64,000 bases of DNA, taken from Salinicola endophyticus. Lineage in GTDB: Bacteria > Pseudomonadota > Gammaproteobacteria > Pseudomonadales > Halomonadaceae. The notes beneath the pieces are model-generated. The model made no database searches. It was given only the letters and a program-made list of their open reading frames with translations, and was not told the origin of the DNA. Both the position numbers and the translations under genes were made by a program. The stretch covers positions 234,230 through 298,229 of the forward strand of contig NZ_PZJO01000006.1 of NCBI RefSeq assembly GCF_003206575.1, read 5' to 3'. Shown in pieces: positions 15,463 to 23,229 of this stretch (within the stretch, counting starts at the first letter, position 1; each line of letters starts with the position of its first letter).

Positions 15463-16071
15463 GTGTCCCCGGAACTATGGTTGTCGCTTTTGCTGATCTG
15501 CGCCCTGGGGGCGATGTCGCCGGGCCCGAGTCTGGCCATGGTGATGCGCCACACCGTCAGCGGCGGGCGTGCGCCCGGGGTGGTCGCGGCGCTCACCCAT
15601 GCGCTGGGGGTGGGGCTCTATGCCGGGCTGACCGTGCTCGGTCTGGCTACGGTGATCGCGCATCAACCTTGGTTGTTCCGAGTCGTGACGCTGGGCGGCG
15701 CGCTCTATCTGGCCTGGCTAGGCGTGCAGGCGCTGCGCGCCGGGCGTGGCGAGGGGTTGCGGGTGGCGAAGGTCGCCAGTGGCCGCCGTATGGCCATGCG
15801 CGATGGCCTGCTGGTGGCGCTGGGCAACCCCAAGCTGATCGTGTTCTTCGTCGCGCTGCTGAGCCAGTTCGTGAGTGCCGACATGAGTGTCGCCGGGCGC
15901 TGGCTGATCGTGGCTACGGCGACCCTGGTGGACGGCGGCTGGTATGTGCTGGTGGCGCTGCTGCTCTCGCATTCGCGGGTGCTGCCGTGGCTGCAGCGTC
16001 GTGCGGTATGGATCAACCGCCTTACCGGTGTGGTACTGCTGGGGTTGGCAGCGAGGGTCGCACTGGGCTGA
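15463..16071 (+). CDS. LysE/RhtB-family amino-acid exporter
   Basis: A 202-residue inner-membrane exporter of the LysE superfamily. The family signature GAMSPGPSLAMVMRHTVSGG lies in the first 35 residues, and GLLVALGNPKLIVFF carries the conserved mid-protein NPK motif. Six membrane helices are expected. Translation starts at the GTG 15463, which has AAGGAG at 8 nt; the frame extends upstream without support. Substrate not predictable; relatives export threonine, homoserine, lysine or other small amino acids. Confidence 0.88.
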   Translation: MSPELWLSLLLICALGAMSPGPSLAMVMRHTVSGGRAPGVVAALTHALGVGLYAGLTVLGLATVIAHQPWLFRVVTLGGALYLAWLGVQALRAGRGEGLRVAKVASGRRMAMRDGLLVALGNPKLIVFFVALLSQFVSADMSVAGRWLIVATATLVDGGWYVLVALLLSHSRVLPWLQRRAVWINRLTGVVLLGLAARVALG

Positions 16072-16083
16072 GCTGGCGGCCGT

Positions 16084-17739
16084 TCATCCCAGCCGCGCCA
16101 GAATCTCGGCCACCGGGGCGGCGGTCGGCAGCACGCCATACTGCGGCGTGGCCGCGGCCAGGCGCGTGGCACAGAAGGTTTCCGCCACGGCGGTCGGCGC
16201 TTGGCGCAGCAGCAGCGCGGCCTGCAGCGCCTGGGCCATGCGCTGGGTCAGCCAGCGGGCCTGCGCCGCCTGCGTCTCGGCGGGGGCGGCGAGCAGGGTG
16301 TCGAGTTCGGCCAGGGCGCCATCCAGCGCCGGATGCACGCCGCGCGCCGGTGTCAGCTCCTGACGCAGCGCCTCGATGCTCTCCGGGTGACGCGCGAGGA
16401 TGCGCAGTACATCGAGACAGATCACGTTGCCCGAGCCTTCCCAGATCGAATTGACTGGCGCCTCACGGTAGAGGCGCGCCAGCGGCGACTCCTCCACGTA
16501 GCCGATCCCGCCCAGGCACTCCATCGCCTCCGCCATGAAGCCGGGGCCACGCTTGTTGTGCCAGAACTTGGCCAGCGCCGGCAGCAGTCGTGACAGCGCC
16601 GCTTCATGGGCGTCGGTGGCGGCGCGGTCCATGGCCCGGGCGCCGCGCATGGCCAGCCACAGGCTGGCTTCTGCCTCCAGTGCCAGATCGGCGAGCACAC
16701 GCTGCATCAGTGGCTGGTCAACCAGGCGGGCGCCGAAGGCCGCGCGCCCGCTGACATGCGCGTGGGCTGCGCTCAACGCCTGGCGCATCATGCCGGCCGG
16801 CGCGGTGGCGGCATCCAGACGGGTCTGCTGCACCATCTCCAGAATCGCCGCGACGCCGCGCCCCGGTTCGCCCACCAGTTGTGCCCAGGCGCCGCGGTAC
16901 TCAATCTCGGCGGAGGCGTTGGCGTGGTTGCCGCACTTCTCTTTCAGCCGCTGGAGCTCGATCGCGTTGCGCTCACCATCCGGGGTGAAGCGTGGGGCGA
17001 GAAAGCAGGAAAGGCCCTCATCGGTCTGCGCCAGGGTGAGAAAGGCGTCCGACATCGGCGCACTGCAGAACCACTTGTGTCCGCTCAGCCGATACCAGGC
17101 GCCGCTGCCTGGGGCCTCGACCGGTTCGGCCCGGGTGGTGTTGCGGCGTACGTCGCTGCCGCCCTGTTTTTCGGTCATTGCCATGCCGAAGGTGTTGGTC
17201 GACTTGTGCCACGCCGGCAGCGCGCGCGGGTCGTAGTGGCAGCCGCGCAGGCGCTGCTGCCAACTGGTGTCGGCGCTGAGGTGGCGCAGTACCGGCATCG
17301 CCGCATGGGTCATGGTGAGCGGGCAGCAGAAGCCGGGTTCGGCCTGGGTCAGCAGATAGAGTCCGGCGACATGGGCCTGATGGCCGCCATCGTGTTCGCG
17401 CTCCCAGGCCACGGCGTGCCAGCCGCCCTCGATCGCCAGCGTCATCAGCGCATGGTAGGCGGGGTGGTAGGCGACCTCGTCGAGGCGCTGGCCGTAACGA
17501 TCAAAGGCGCGCAGCGTGGGCGGGTAGCGGTTGGCCTGGTCGGCCCACTCGGCGATATCGGCCTGACCCAGGCGCTGGCCCAGGCGCGCCAGGCGCTCGC
17601 CGACCCAGGCTGGGGCAGCATGGGCGACGGCGTCGCGCAGGGCGGTGTCGCTGGCCCAGAGATCGCGGGTGGCGAGTGCGGCGGGCTGATTCTCGACCCG
17701 GTGGGTGGCCAGCTCGGTGCGCGGGGCGTAATCGGTCAT
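16084..17739 (-). CDS. AidB-like acyl-CoA dehydrogenase family flavoprotein
   Basis: A 551-residue FAD protein of the acyl-CoA dehydrogenase superfamily, similar to AidB of the adaptive response to DNA alkylation. Visible features are FGMAMTEKQGGSDVRRNTTR (flavin site, conserved in AidB), GHKWFCSAPMSDAFLTLAQT, and MECLGGIGYVEESPLARLYR leading to EAPVNSIWEGSGNV, where the glutamate region typical of these enzymes lies. The length fits AidB (541 in E. coli). No ada or alkA gene is nearby, so alkylation control is not indicated here. Could instead be an isovaleryl-CoA-type dehydrogenase, but the AidB-specific motif favours the former. Confidence 0.88.
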   Translation of the reverse strand: MTDYAPRTELATHRVENQPAALATRDLWASDTALRDAVAHAAPAWVGERLARLGQRLGQADIAEWADQANRYPPTLRAFDRYGQRLDEVAYHPAYHALMTLAIEGGWHAVAWEREHDGGHQAHVAGLYLLTQAEPGFCCPLTMTHAAMPVLRHLSADTSWQQRLRGCHYDPRALPAWHKSTNTFGMAMTEKQGGSDVRRNTTRAEPVEAPGSGAWYRLSGHKWFCSAPMSDAFLTLAQTDEGLSCFLAPRFTPDGERNAIELQRLKEKCGNHANASAEIEYRGAWAQLVGEPGRGVAAILEMVQQTRLDAATAPAGMMRQALSAAHAHVSGRAAFGARLVDQPLMQRVLADLALEAEASLWLAMRGARAMDRAATDAHEAALSRLLPALAKFWHNKRGPGFMAEAMECLGGIGYVEESPLARLYREAPVNSIWEGSGNVICLDVLRILARHPESIEALRQELTPARGVHPALDGALAELDTLLAAPAETQAAQARWLTQRMAQALQAALLLRQAPTAVAETFCATRLAAATPQYGVLPTAAPVAEILARLG

Positions 17740-17942
17740 GCGCGGCCTCCGAAGCCTCAGGTTCGACAGGGTGGCTCTAGAGCATAGCGCTGGGTGATGA
17801 CGTTGGCGTGATATTCGACCAATGCGGCAGGCATTGGTCTGAGCGAGGGGAAACCTGTGGGGAAGGTGATGCAGGAGACGATGGCGCCAGTACAGGGTGC
17901 TAAGCTGGCGCCACCTTCTAGCCGATAGAGCATGAGCATCCC

Positions 17943-18449
17943 ATGAGCGACACTGTGATTGCCGACGAGCAGGTGCAGCTCGTCGATGCCCGCAACCGCC
18001 CCTGTGGCAGCACCTCTCGGGTGACCTTGCGGCGCCTGGCGTGCTGGCATCGCGCCACCTACATCGTGGTGCGCAATCCGGCCGGCGAGCTTTGCGTGCA
18101 GACGCGTACGCTGATCAAGGAAACGCACCCGGGCTGGTACGACCTTGCCGCCGGCGGCGTGGTCGGGGCGGGGGAGGCGGCGCTGCCGGCGGCGCGGCGC
18201 GAGCTGGAGGAGGAGCTGGGCATTCGGCGGGTACCGCTGGTCGCGCTGGGCGAGTTTCGTTTCGTCGACGGCGCCCTACGCATCTACGGCAGTCTCTACG
18301 GGGTACGCTACGCCGGCCCGCTGCGCCTGCAGCCGGAGGAGGTGGCAGCGGTACGCTGGTTGGCGCCGTCAGCGGCGCTGGCGCTCGAGCACGCCACGCC
18401 GGATACCCGCGTGGCGCTGGAACTGGCATTGCGGCAGGATGGCTGGTGA
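17943..18449 (+). CDS. yfcD: NUDIX hydrolase, YfcD type
   Basis: 168 residues with one NUDIX domain. The box is complete in GGVVGAGEAALPAARRELEE followed by ELGI (G-x5-E-x7-RE-x2-EE-x-G), supplying the metal-binding glutamates. The N-terminal part (EQVQLVDARNRPCG, ACWHRATYIVVRN) is typical of the YfcD/isopentenyl-diphosphate isomerase-like branch. Substrate is unproven. Start at 17943 (MSDTVIADE). The glutathione peroxidase gene follows after 97 bp on the same strand. Confidence 0.85.
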   Translation: MSDTVIADEQVQLVDARNRPCGSTSRVTLRRLACWHRATYIVVRNPAGELCVQTRTLIKETHPGWYDLAAGGVVGAGEAALPAARRELEEELGIRRVPLVALGEFRFVDGALRIYGSLYGVRYAGPLRLQPEEVAAVRWLAPSAALALEHATPDTRVALELALRQDGW

Positions 18450-18546
18450 AGCGCTGCCCGGCGTGGCAACCTTGTCGCCTCGATACTCAACGAACCCGTC
18501 GCGCTGTGCGGCGACGGTGTTCCCGGTCCAGGATGAGCGGCCCGCC

Positions 18547-19041
18547 ATGTCGCTGTACACGCAAGACTGCCGCAACCATGCCGGCGAACCCTTCAATCTG
18601 CGCGCCCTGCGCGGCCAGGTGCTACTGGTGGTCAATGTCGCCAGCCAGTGCGGTTTCACGCCCCAGCTCGAGGGGCTGGAGAAGCTCTACCGCGAATATC
18701 GCGATCAGGGCTTCATCATTCTCGCCTTTCCGTGCAATCAGTTCGGCCGCCAGTCGCCGGAGTCGGCCAGCCATTTCGGTGCCTTCTGTGAGCAGCGCTA
18801 CTCGGTGACCTTCCCGGTGATGGAGAAGGTCAAGGTCAACGGCCGCGACGCCCACCCGTTGTTCATGCAGCTCCGGCGGCACGCGCCGGGGTTTCTCGGC
18901 AGCACGCCGATCAAGTGGAACTTCACCAAGTTTCTGGTGGGTCGCGATGGCCAGATCATTCGCCGCTTCGGCCCGCGGGCCTCGCCGCGCTCGCTGCGGC
19001 GCGATATCCAGAAGGCGCTGGATACGCCGTTCTCGGCCTGA
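18547..19041 (+). CDS. Glutathione peroxidase (cysteine type)
   Basis: A 164-residue thioredoxin-fold peroxidase that reduces hydroperoxides with thiol donors. The catalytic tetrad is visible: Cys35 in NVASQCGFT, Gln in FPCNQFG, Trp and Asn in IKWNFTKFL. Cysteine replaces selenocysteine, as in bacterial BtuE-type enzymes. The start at 18547 (MSLYTQDCRN) fits the family length; the open frame continues upstream inside the NUDIX gene's shadow. No signal peptide is evident, so it should be cytoplasmic. Confidence 0.92.
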   Translation: MSLYTQDCRNHAGEPFNLRALRGQVLLVVNVASQCGFTPQLEGLEKLYREYRDQGFIILAFPCNQFGRQSPESASHFGAFCEQRYSVTFPVMEKVKVNGRDAHPLFMQLRRHAPGFLGSTPIKWNFTKFLVGRDGQIIRRFGPRASPRSLRRDIQKALDTPFSA

Positions 19042-19106
19042 GCCTCGTGTCAGACGCCAGGGTTCGTGCGAAAAGTCGGTGAGCGCAGGCCGTGTTCGTG
19101 CAGAGC

Positions 19107-19511
19107 CTAGAGCGGCGGGCGTTCGCCCCGCGCCACCATCAACCGATAGACCAGTTCGTCGAAGCGCGGGCGGCTCATCATGGTGGTGAGCCCGGAGAAG
19201 AGGGTGGCGACGGCCTTGCGCACGCCGCCCAGGCGGCGGTTGTGGCGGACCAGGCGCAGCAGCAGCAGGTTCTCGTCGAAGGCGCGCCACTCGCCGGCCA
19301 TCGAGACCTGGTAGCGCACCATCACCGGCGACATCTCCAGCCGGTAGACCCACTCCAGCTCCTTCAGCGTCAATCCGCTGGCGTCGATCTCTCGCACCAT
19401 GCGCGCAAAGTCCGCCTCGCGCGGTTCGCGCTCCAGCCACAGCGCCGATAGCGCCAGCCACAGCGCGCCGCGGCGGGCGATCAGCGCTTCGATTTCCTGT
19501 TCGTCGCTCAT
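19107..19511 (-). CDS. Hypothetical protein (134 aa)
   Basis: A soluble helical protein. An acidic start (MSDEQEIEALIARRG) leads into Trp/Leu-rich helices (LWLALSALWLERE, LTLKELEWVYRLEMSPVMVR) and a basic C-terminal part (FDELVYRLMVARGERP). No recognisable catalytic motif or signal peptide. GC and codon use are host-like. Convergent with gpx. The start at 19511 is the first codon of a conserved-looking sequence; the upstream in-frame extension to 19580 looks non-coding. Confidence 0.7.
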   Translation of the reverse strand: MSDEQEIEALIARRGALWLALSALWLEREPREADFARMVREIDASGLTLKELEWVYRLEMSPVMVRYQVSMAGEWRAFDENLLLLRLVRHNRRLGGVRKAVATLFSGLTTMMSRPRFDELVYRLMVARGERPPL

Positions 19512-19939
19512 GCTGACTCTCTGGCCGCAGGGGCTCGGGGGACATGGCGCGCCATCTTCGGACAGTGCGCACGCCGACACAAGGGAACCCGCGCATAAAT
19601 GCCTGCACGGACTCGGCGTCCCCAGCGCATGACCAGGTTGCGCGGTACTGGTGCGCCAGCCCGGTCGAAGGCTCGCCTAACTCCATGTTCTGTCTCGCAT
19701 GACGCGTTGCCTTCGGCAACTTGCCCTGATGGGCCGCCCTACGGGCGTTCTCTACGCGTTGCTCCGAGTCAGCGTTACGTGCGCCTTGCCCTTCATCTCG
19801 TTCGGCGATTCATTCAGCGCTCCCCAAGCCTGCGTGGTCTGCGCACAAGTTTTCGTCACCCTGTTAGAATGCGCTCAACATCGCTGTGGGAGGCGTCTCC
19901 CGGAGCGTCCCGATTCGGTACGGAAAGACGAGGTTAGAC
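19512..19939. other. Intergenic region upstream of fabV
   Basis: No gene seen. It contains two small hairpins (GTTGCC-3 nt-GGCAAC and CGCCC-3 nt-GGGCG, 19700-19755) and, near 19863, a possible -10 (TTAGAAT) for fabV. Confidence 0.4.
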
Positions 19940-21139
19940 GTGATCATCAAGCCCAAGGTCCGCGGTTTCATCTGCACCACGACCCACCCGCTCGGCTGCG
20001 AGCGCAACGTGCTCGAACAGATCGAGGCGACCCGCGCCCATCTCGACGGCGTCGAGGGCGGGCCACGCAACGTGCTGGTCATCGGTGCCTCCAGCGGTTA
20101 CGGCCTGGCGGCCCGTATCACCGCCGCCTTCGGCTACGGTGCCGACACCCTGGGTGTGTTCTTCGAAAAGCCCGGTAGCGAGAAGAAGCCGGGCACCGCC
20201 GGCTGGTACAACGCCGCCGCCTTCGACAAGTTCGCCAAGGCCGAAGGGCTCTACAGCAAGGCGATCAATGGCGACGCCTTCTCCCACGAAGTTCGCGAGA
20301 AAGCGATCGAGCTGATCCGTGAAGACATGGGTCAGATCGATCTGGTGATCTACTCGCTCGCCTCGCCGGTGCGCAAGATGCCGGACAGCGGCGAGCTCAA
20401 GCGCTCCAGCCTCAAGCCGATCGGCGAGACCTATACCGCGACCGCCATCGACACCAACAAGGACGCCATCATCGAGGCGTCGGTGGAGCCGGCCACCGAG
20501 CAGGAGGTCGCCGATACCATCGATGTCATGGGCGGCCAGGACTGGGAGCTGTGGATCGACGCTCTGGACAAGGCCGGTGTGCTCGCCCCGGGGGCCAAGT
20601 CGGTGGCGTTCAGCTATATCGGCACCGATATCACCTGGCCGATCTACTGGCACGGTGCCCTGGGCAAGGCCAAGGAGGATCTCGATCGCGCCGCTGGCGA
20701 GATCGATGCGCGCCTCGGTCAGCAGGGCGGCAGCGCCAACGTGGCTGTGCTCAAGTCGGTGGTGACCCAGGCCAGCGCCGCGATCCCGGTGATGCCGCTC
20801 TACATCTCCATGGTCTACAAGGTGATGAAGGCGCAGGGCGTCCACGAGGGCACCATCGAACAGCTCAATCGGCTGTTCGGCGAGCGCCTCTATGCCGACG
20901 GCGAGCCAGCGCTCGATGAAGCCGGGCGTCTGCGTCTGGACGACTGGGAGCTGCGCGACGATATCCAGGATGCGTGCAAGGCGCTGTGGCCGCAGGTGAC
21001 CAGCGACAATCTGTTCGAGCTCACCGACTACGCCGGCTACAAGCACGAGTTCCTCAAGCTGTTCGGCTTCGAGCGCGACGACGTGGATTACGATGCCGAG
21101 GTCGATCCGATGGTCGAGTTCGATGTCGTCCAGATGTGA
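19940..21139 (+). CDS. fabV: Trans-2-enoyl-ACP/CoA reductase FabV
   Basis: Final step of each fatty-acid elongation cycle, NADH-dependent reduction of the trans-2-enoyl thioester. 399 residues, as expected for FabV and much longer than Fab[20 protein letters not shown] is the family N-terminus and fixes the GTG at 19940, with GAGG upstream, as the start. The nucleotide loop is [13 protein letters not shown]. The catalytic Tyr-x8-Lys is Tyr236/Lys245 in [10 protein letters not shown]. FabV enzymes are naturally tolerant of triclosan. Confidence 0.96.
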   Translation: MIIKPKVRGFICTTTHPLGCERNVLEQIEATRAHLDGVEGGPRNVLVIGASSGYGLAARITAAFGYGADTLGVFFEKPGSEKKPGTAGWYNAAAFDKFAKAEGLYSKAINGDAFSHEVREKAIELIREDMGQIDLVIYSLASPVRKMPDSGELKRSSLKPIGETYTATAIDTNKDAIIEASVEPATEQEVADTIDVMGGQDWELWIDALDKAGVLAPGAKSVAFSYIGTDITWPIYWHGALGKAKEDLDRAAGEIDARLGQQGGSANVAVLKSVVTQASAAIPVMPLYISMVYKVMKAQGVHEGTIEQLNRLFGERLYADGEPALDEAGRLRLDDWELRDDIQDACKALWPQVTSDNLFELTDYAGYKHEFLKLFGFERDDVDYDAEVDPMVEFDVVQM

Positions 21140-21204
21140 TCCGTGTGCGTTGAGCGGGCAGGGCGGCGGGGGCTCGCGGGCGTGATGCCGAGAGTAGCGA
21201 CAGC

Positions 21205-22206
21205 GTGACCAGGCCTGCCCACGATGCCCCGCTGCAGGTGGGATTCGTTCTTCTGCCGGGCTTTTCACTGCTGGCCCAGGCCTGTGCCATCGAGCCATTG
21301 ATCGTCGCCAACGGCCTGGCCGAGCGACGTCTCTACGGGGTTACGACCTTCGGCATCGATGGCCGTCCGGTGGCCAGCGTGGCCGAGCTTGCGCTCACGC
21401 CCCAGAGCGTGGCGGGCAGCGATGCGCGCCATCTCGATCTGTTGTTCGTGTGCGCGCCGCCGCTGCCCGCCGACTCGTCGCGGGAAGTCAACGACACCCT
21501 GATCGCCTGGCTCAAGCGGCTGGCCCAGCGTGGGGTAGTGCTCGGTGGTATTGCTGGCGGCACTCACTGGCTGGCACGCGCCGGGGTGCTCGACGGTTAT
21601 CGCGCTTCGATCCCCTACGCCAGCGCCGATACCTTCAGCCGTGCCTTTCCCGCGATCCATGTCTCGCATCAGCTGTTCGAGATCGACCGTGACCGCCTCA
21701 CCTGCGGCGGCGGCACCGCGGCGATGGATATGCTGATGACCCTGATCGGGCAGCAGCAGGGGGCAGGGCTGGCCCAGCGCATCTCCGAGCACTTCGTGTG
21801 CGAGCGTATTCGCATGGCCGACGAACCCCAGCAGCTGCCGCTGCGCTCGCGGCTGGGCAACGCCCCGGAGAGTCTGCTCGAGGCGGTGGCGCTGATGGAG
21901 GCGAATATCGAGGAGCCGCTCACCACCCACGAGCTGTCGGCGCACCTGGGCATCTCCCGGCGGCAGCTGGAGCGGCTGTTCAAGAAGCATCTGCAGGCGG
22001 TGCCCAGTCGCTACTACCTCAATCTGCGCCTGCAGCGCGCGCGCCGGCTGCTGCGCGAGAGCGATCAGGCGGTGGGCGATATCGCCCTGGCCCACGGCTT
22101 CTCCTCGGGGGCGCACTTTTCCACCAGCTATCGCCACCACTTCGGCATCAGCCCGCGCGACGAGCGCCTGGTGCAGGTGGCTCGCGATCCGGAGGGCGAT
22201 TCATGA
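21205..22206 (+). CDS. GlxA/CdhR-type AraC regulator
   Basis: A 333-residue regulator with an N-terminal DJ-1/PfpI amidotransferase-like domain (residues 8-190: VGFVLLPGFSLLAQACAIEP, LGGIAGGTHWLARAGVL, CGGGTAAMDMLM) and a C-terminal AraC double helix-turn-helix (about 215-320: TTHELSAHLGISRRQLERLF; VGDIALAHGFSSGAHFSTSY). In the nucleophile-elbow position it has GIAGGTH rather than a cysteine, as usual for these sensors. Family members control carnitine, choline or arginine catabolism. The start is GTG 21205. The stop overlaps the ampD start, so the pair is co-translated; this says little about its target. Confidence 0.88.
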   Translation: MTRPAHDAPLQVGFVLLPGFSLLAQACAIEPLIVANGLAERRLYGVTTFGIDGRPVASVAELALTPQSVAGSDARHLDLLFVCAPPLPADSSREVNDTLIAWLKRLAQRGVVLGGIAGGTHWLARAGVLDGYRASIPYASADTFSRAFPAIHVSHQLFEIDRDRLTCGGGTAAMDMLMTLIGQQQGAGLAQRISEHFVCERIRMADEPQQLPLRSRLGNAPESLLEAVALMEANIEEPLTTHELSAHLGISRRQLERLFKKHLQAVPSRYYLNLRLQRARRLLRESDQAVGDIALAHGFSSGAHFSTSYRHHFGISPRDERLVQVARDPEGDS

Positions 22207-22775
22207 CGCTGACGCTCGAGCAGCACTGGCTGACCCAGGCGCGGCGGGTACCGTCGCCCAACGCCAACGCTCGCCCCGCGGGGGAGGTCTCGGCGGTGGT
22301 GGTGCACGGCATCAGCCTGCCGCCGGGCGAGTTCGGCGGGCCGGCGATCGAACAGCTGTTCACCAATACGCTGCCACCTACGGCGCACCCGTATTTTGCC
22401 ACCATCGCTGCGCTGCGGGTCTCGGCGCATCTGCTGATCCGCCGCGACGGCGAGCTGGTGCAGTTCGTGCCCTTCGATGCCCGCGCCTGGCACGCCGGGC
22501 GTTCGCGCTGGCGCGACGACTCTGGCCGCCTGCGCGAGGGGCTCAACGACTTCGCCATCGGCATCGAGCTGGAGGGCACCGACGAGCGCCCCTATCGGGC
22601 GGCGCAGTATCACGCCCTGGTCGCAGTGCTGGCGACCTTGATGCAGCACTATCCCGCGATCACGCCAACACGGCTGGTGGGCCACGCGCACATCGCGCCA
22701 CTGCGCAAGAGCGACCCCGGGCCGGCCTTCGACTGGGCCTATCTGCGCCGCTGCCTGGGTCGAGCCACTGCCTGA
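22203..22775 (+). CDS. ampD: 1,6-anhydro-N-acetylmuramyl-L-alanine amidase AmpD
   Basis: Cytoplasmic zinc amidase that removes the peptide from anhydro-muropeptides during cell-wall recycling, thereby keeping inducers of AmpC-type beta-lactamases low. 190 residues, close to E. coli AmpD (183). Zinc ligands are in VVVHGISLP (His35), HAHIAPLRKSDPGPAF (His and Asp of the C-terminal motif), with ELEGTDERPY and FDARAWHAGRS also conserved. ATG 22203 overlaps the regulator stop (ATGA). No ampE follows. Confidence 0.93.
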   Translation: MTLTLEQHWLTQARRVPSPNANARPAGEVSAVVVHGISLPPGEFGGPAIEQLFTNTLPPTAHPYFATIAALRVSAHLLIRRDGELVQFVPFDARAWHAGRSRWRDDSGRLREGLNDFAIGIELEGTDERPYRAAQYHALVAVLATLMQHYPAITPTRLVGHAHIAPLRKSDPGPAFDWAYLRRCLGRATA

Positions 22776-23229
22776 CGGCCGCTAGCCTGACACCCCCTGG
22801 CCTGACAAACCCCGACCGGCTGCTATGTTGATGAGGGCGGCAGCGTCGGCGGGTGGCGTGTGGAATCGCGTTCCGGCAGGCGGTCAATTCGGCGCTGGTT
22901 TGCCCTAAGGTAATTTTATTTCGGCCTGGCGGCGTGCCGATCGCTGCACCGACCCAAAATACAAGTGCTTGTAAAGAAAGGATTTATACAAGCGTTTGAG
23001 GCCAAAAACGGTGGCGGTGAATTGGCAGCGGTGCCCGTTTGCGGTATCTTCTTCGCCGGATTTTCCGCGTCACGCACGCCCGCTGTAATTCAGTTACAGC
23101 CGAACAATCTCGGAAAGCGGCCCCAAAAGAGCTGCACCTGCACCGAAGAGCGCATATTCCCAAGCCCCGCTGCGGCTACCCGCCACGGCCGGGCGAATGG
23201 CAAACCTTTTCCCATTCGGAGAGTTGTCT
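22776..23229. other. Intergenic region upstream of aceE
   Basis: No gene recognised; this should carry the aceEF promoter. One inverted repeat, ACAAG-TG-CTTGT (22961-22972), lies about 260 bp before the aceE start, in the AT-richest part. No E. coli PdhR-type site (AATTGGTnnnACCAATT) is seen. Confidence 0.45.

Noticed and set aside
22961..22972. PdhR operator before aceE
   Set aside because: The dyad ACAAG-TG-CTTGT does not match the known PdhR site and is far from the start; kept only as an unassigned inverted repeat.
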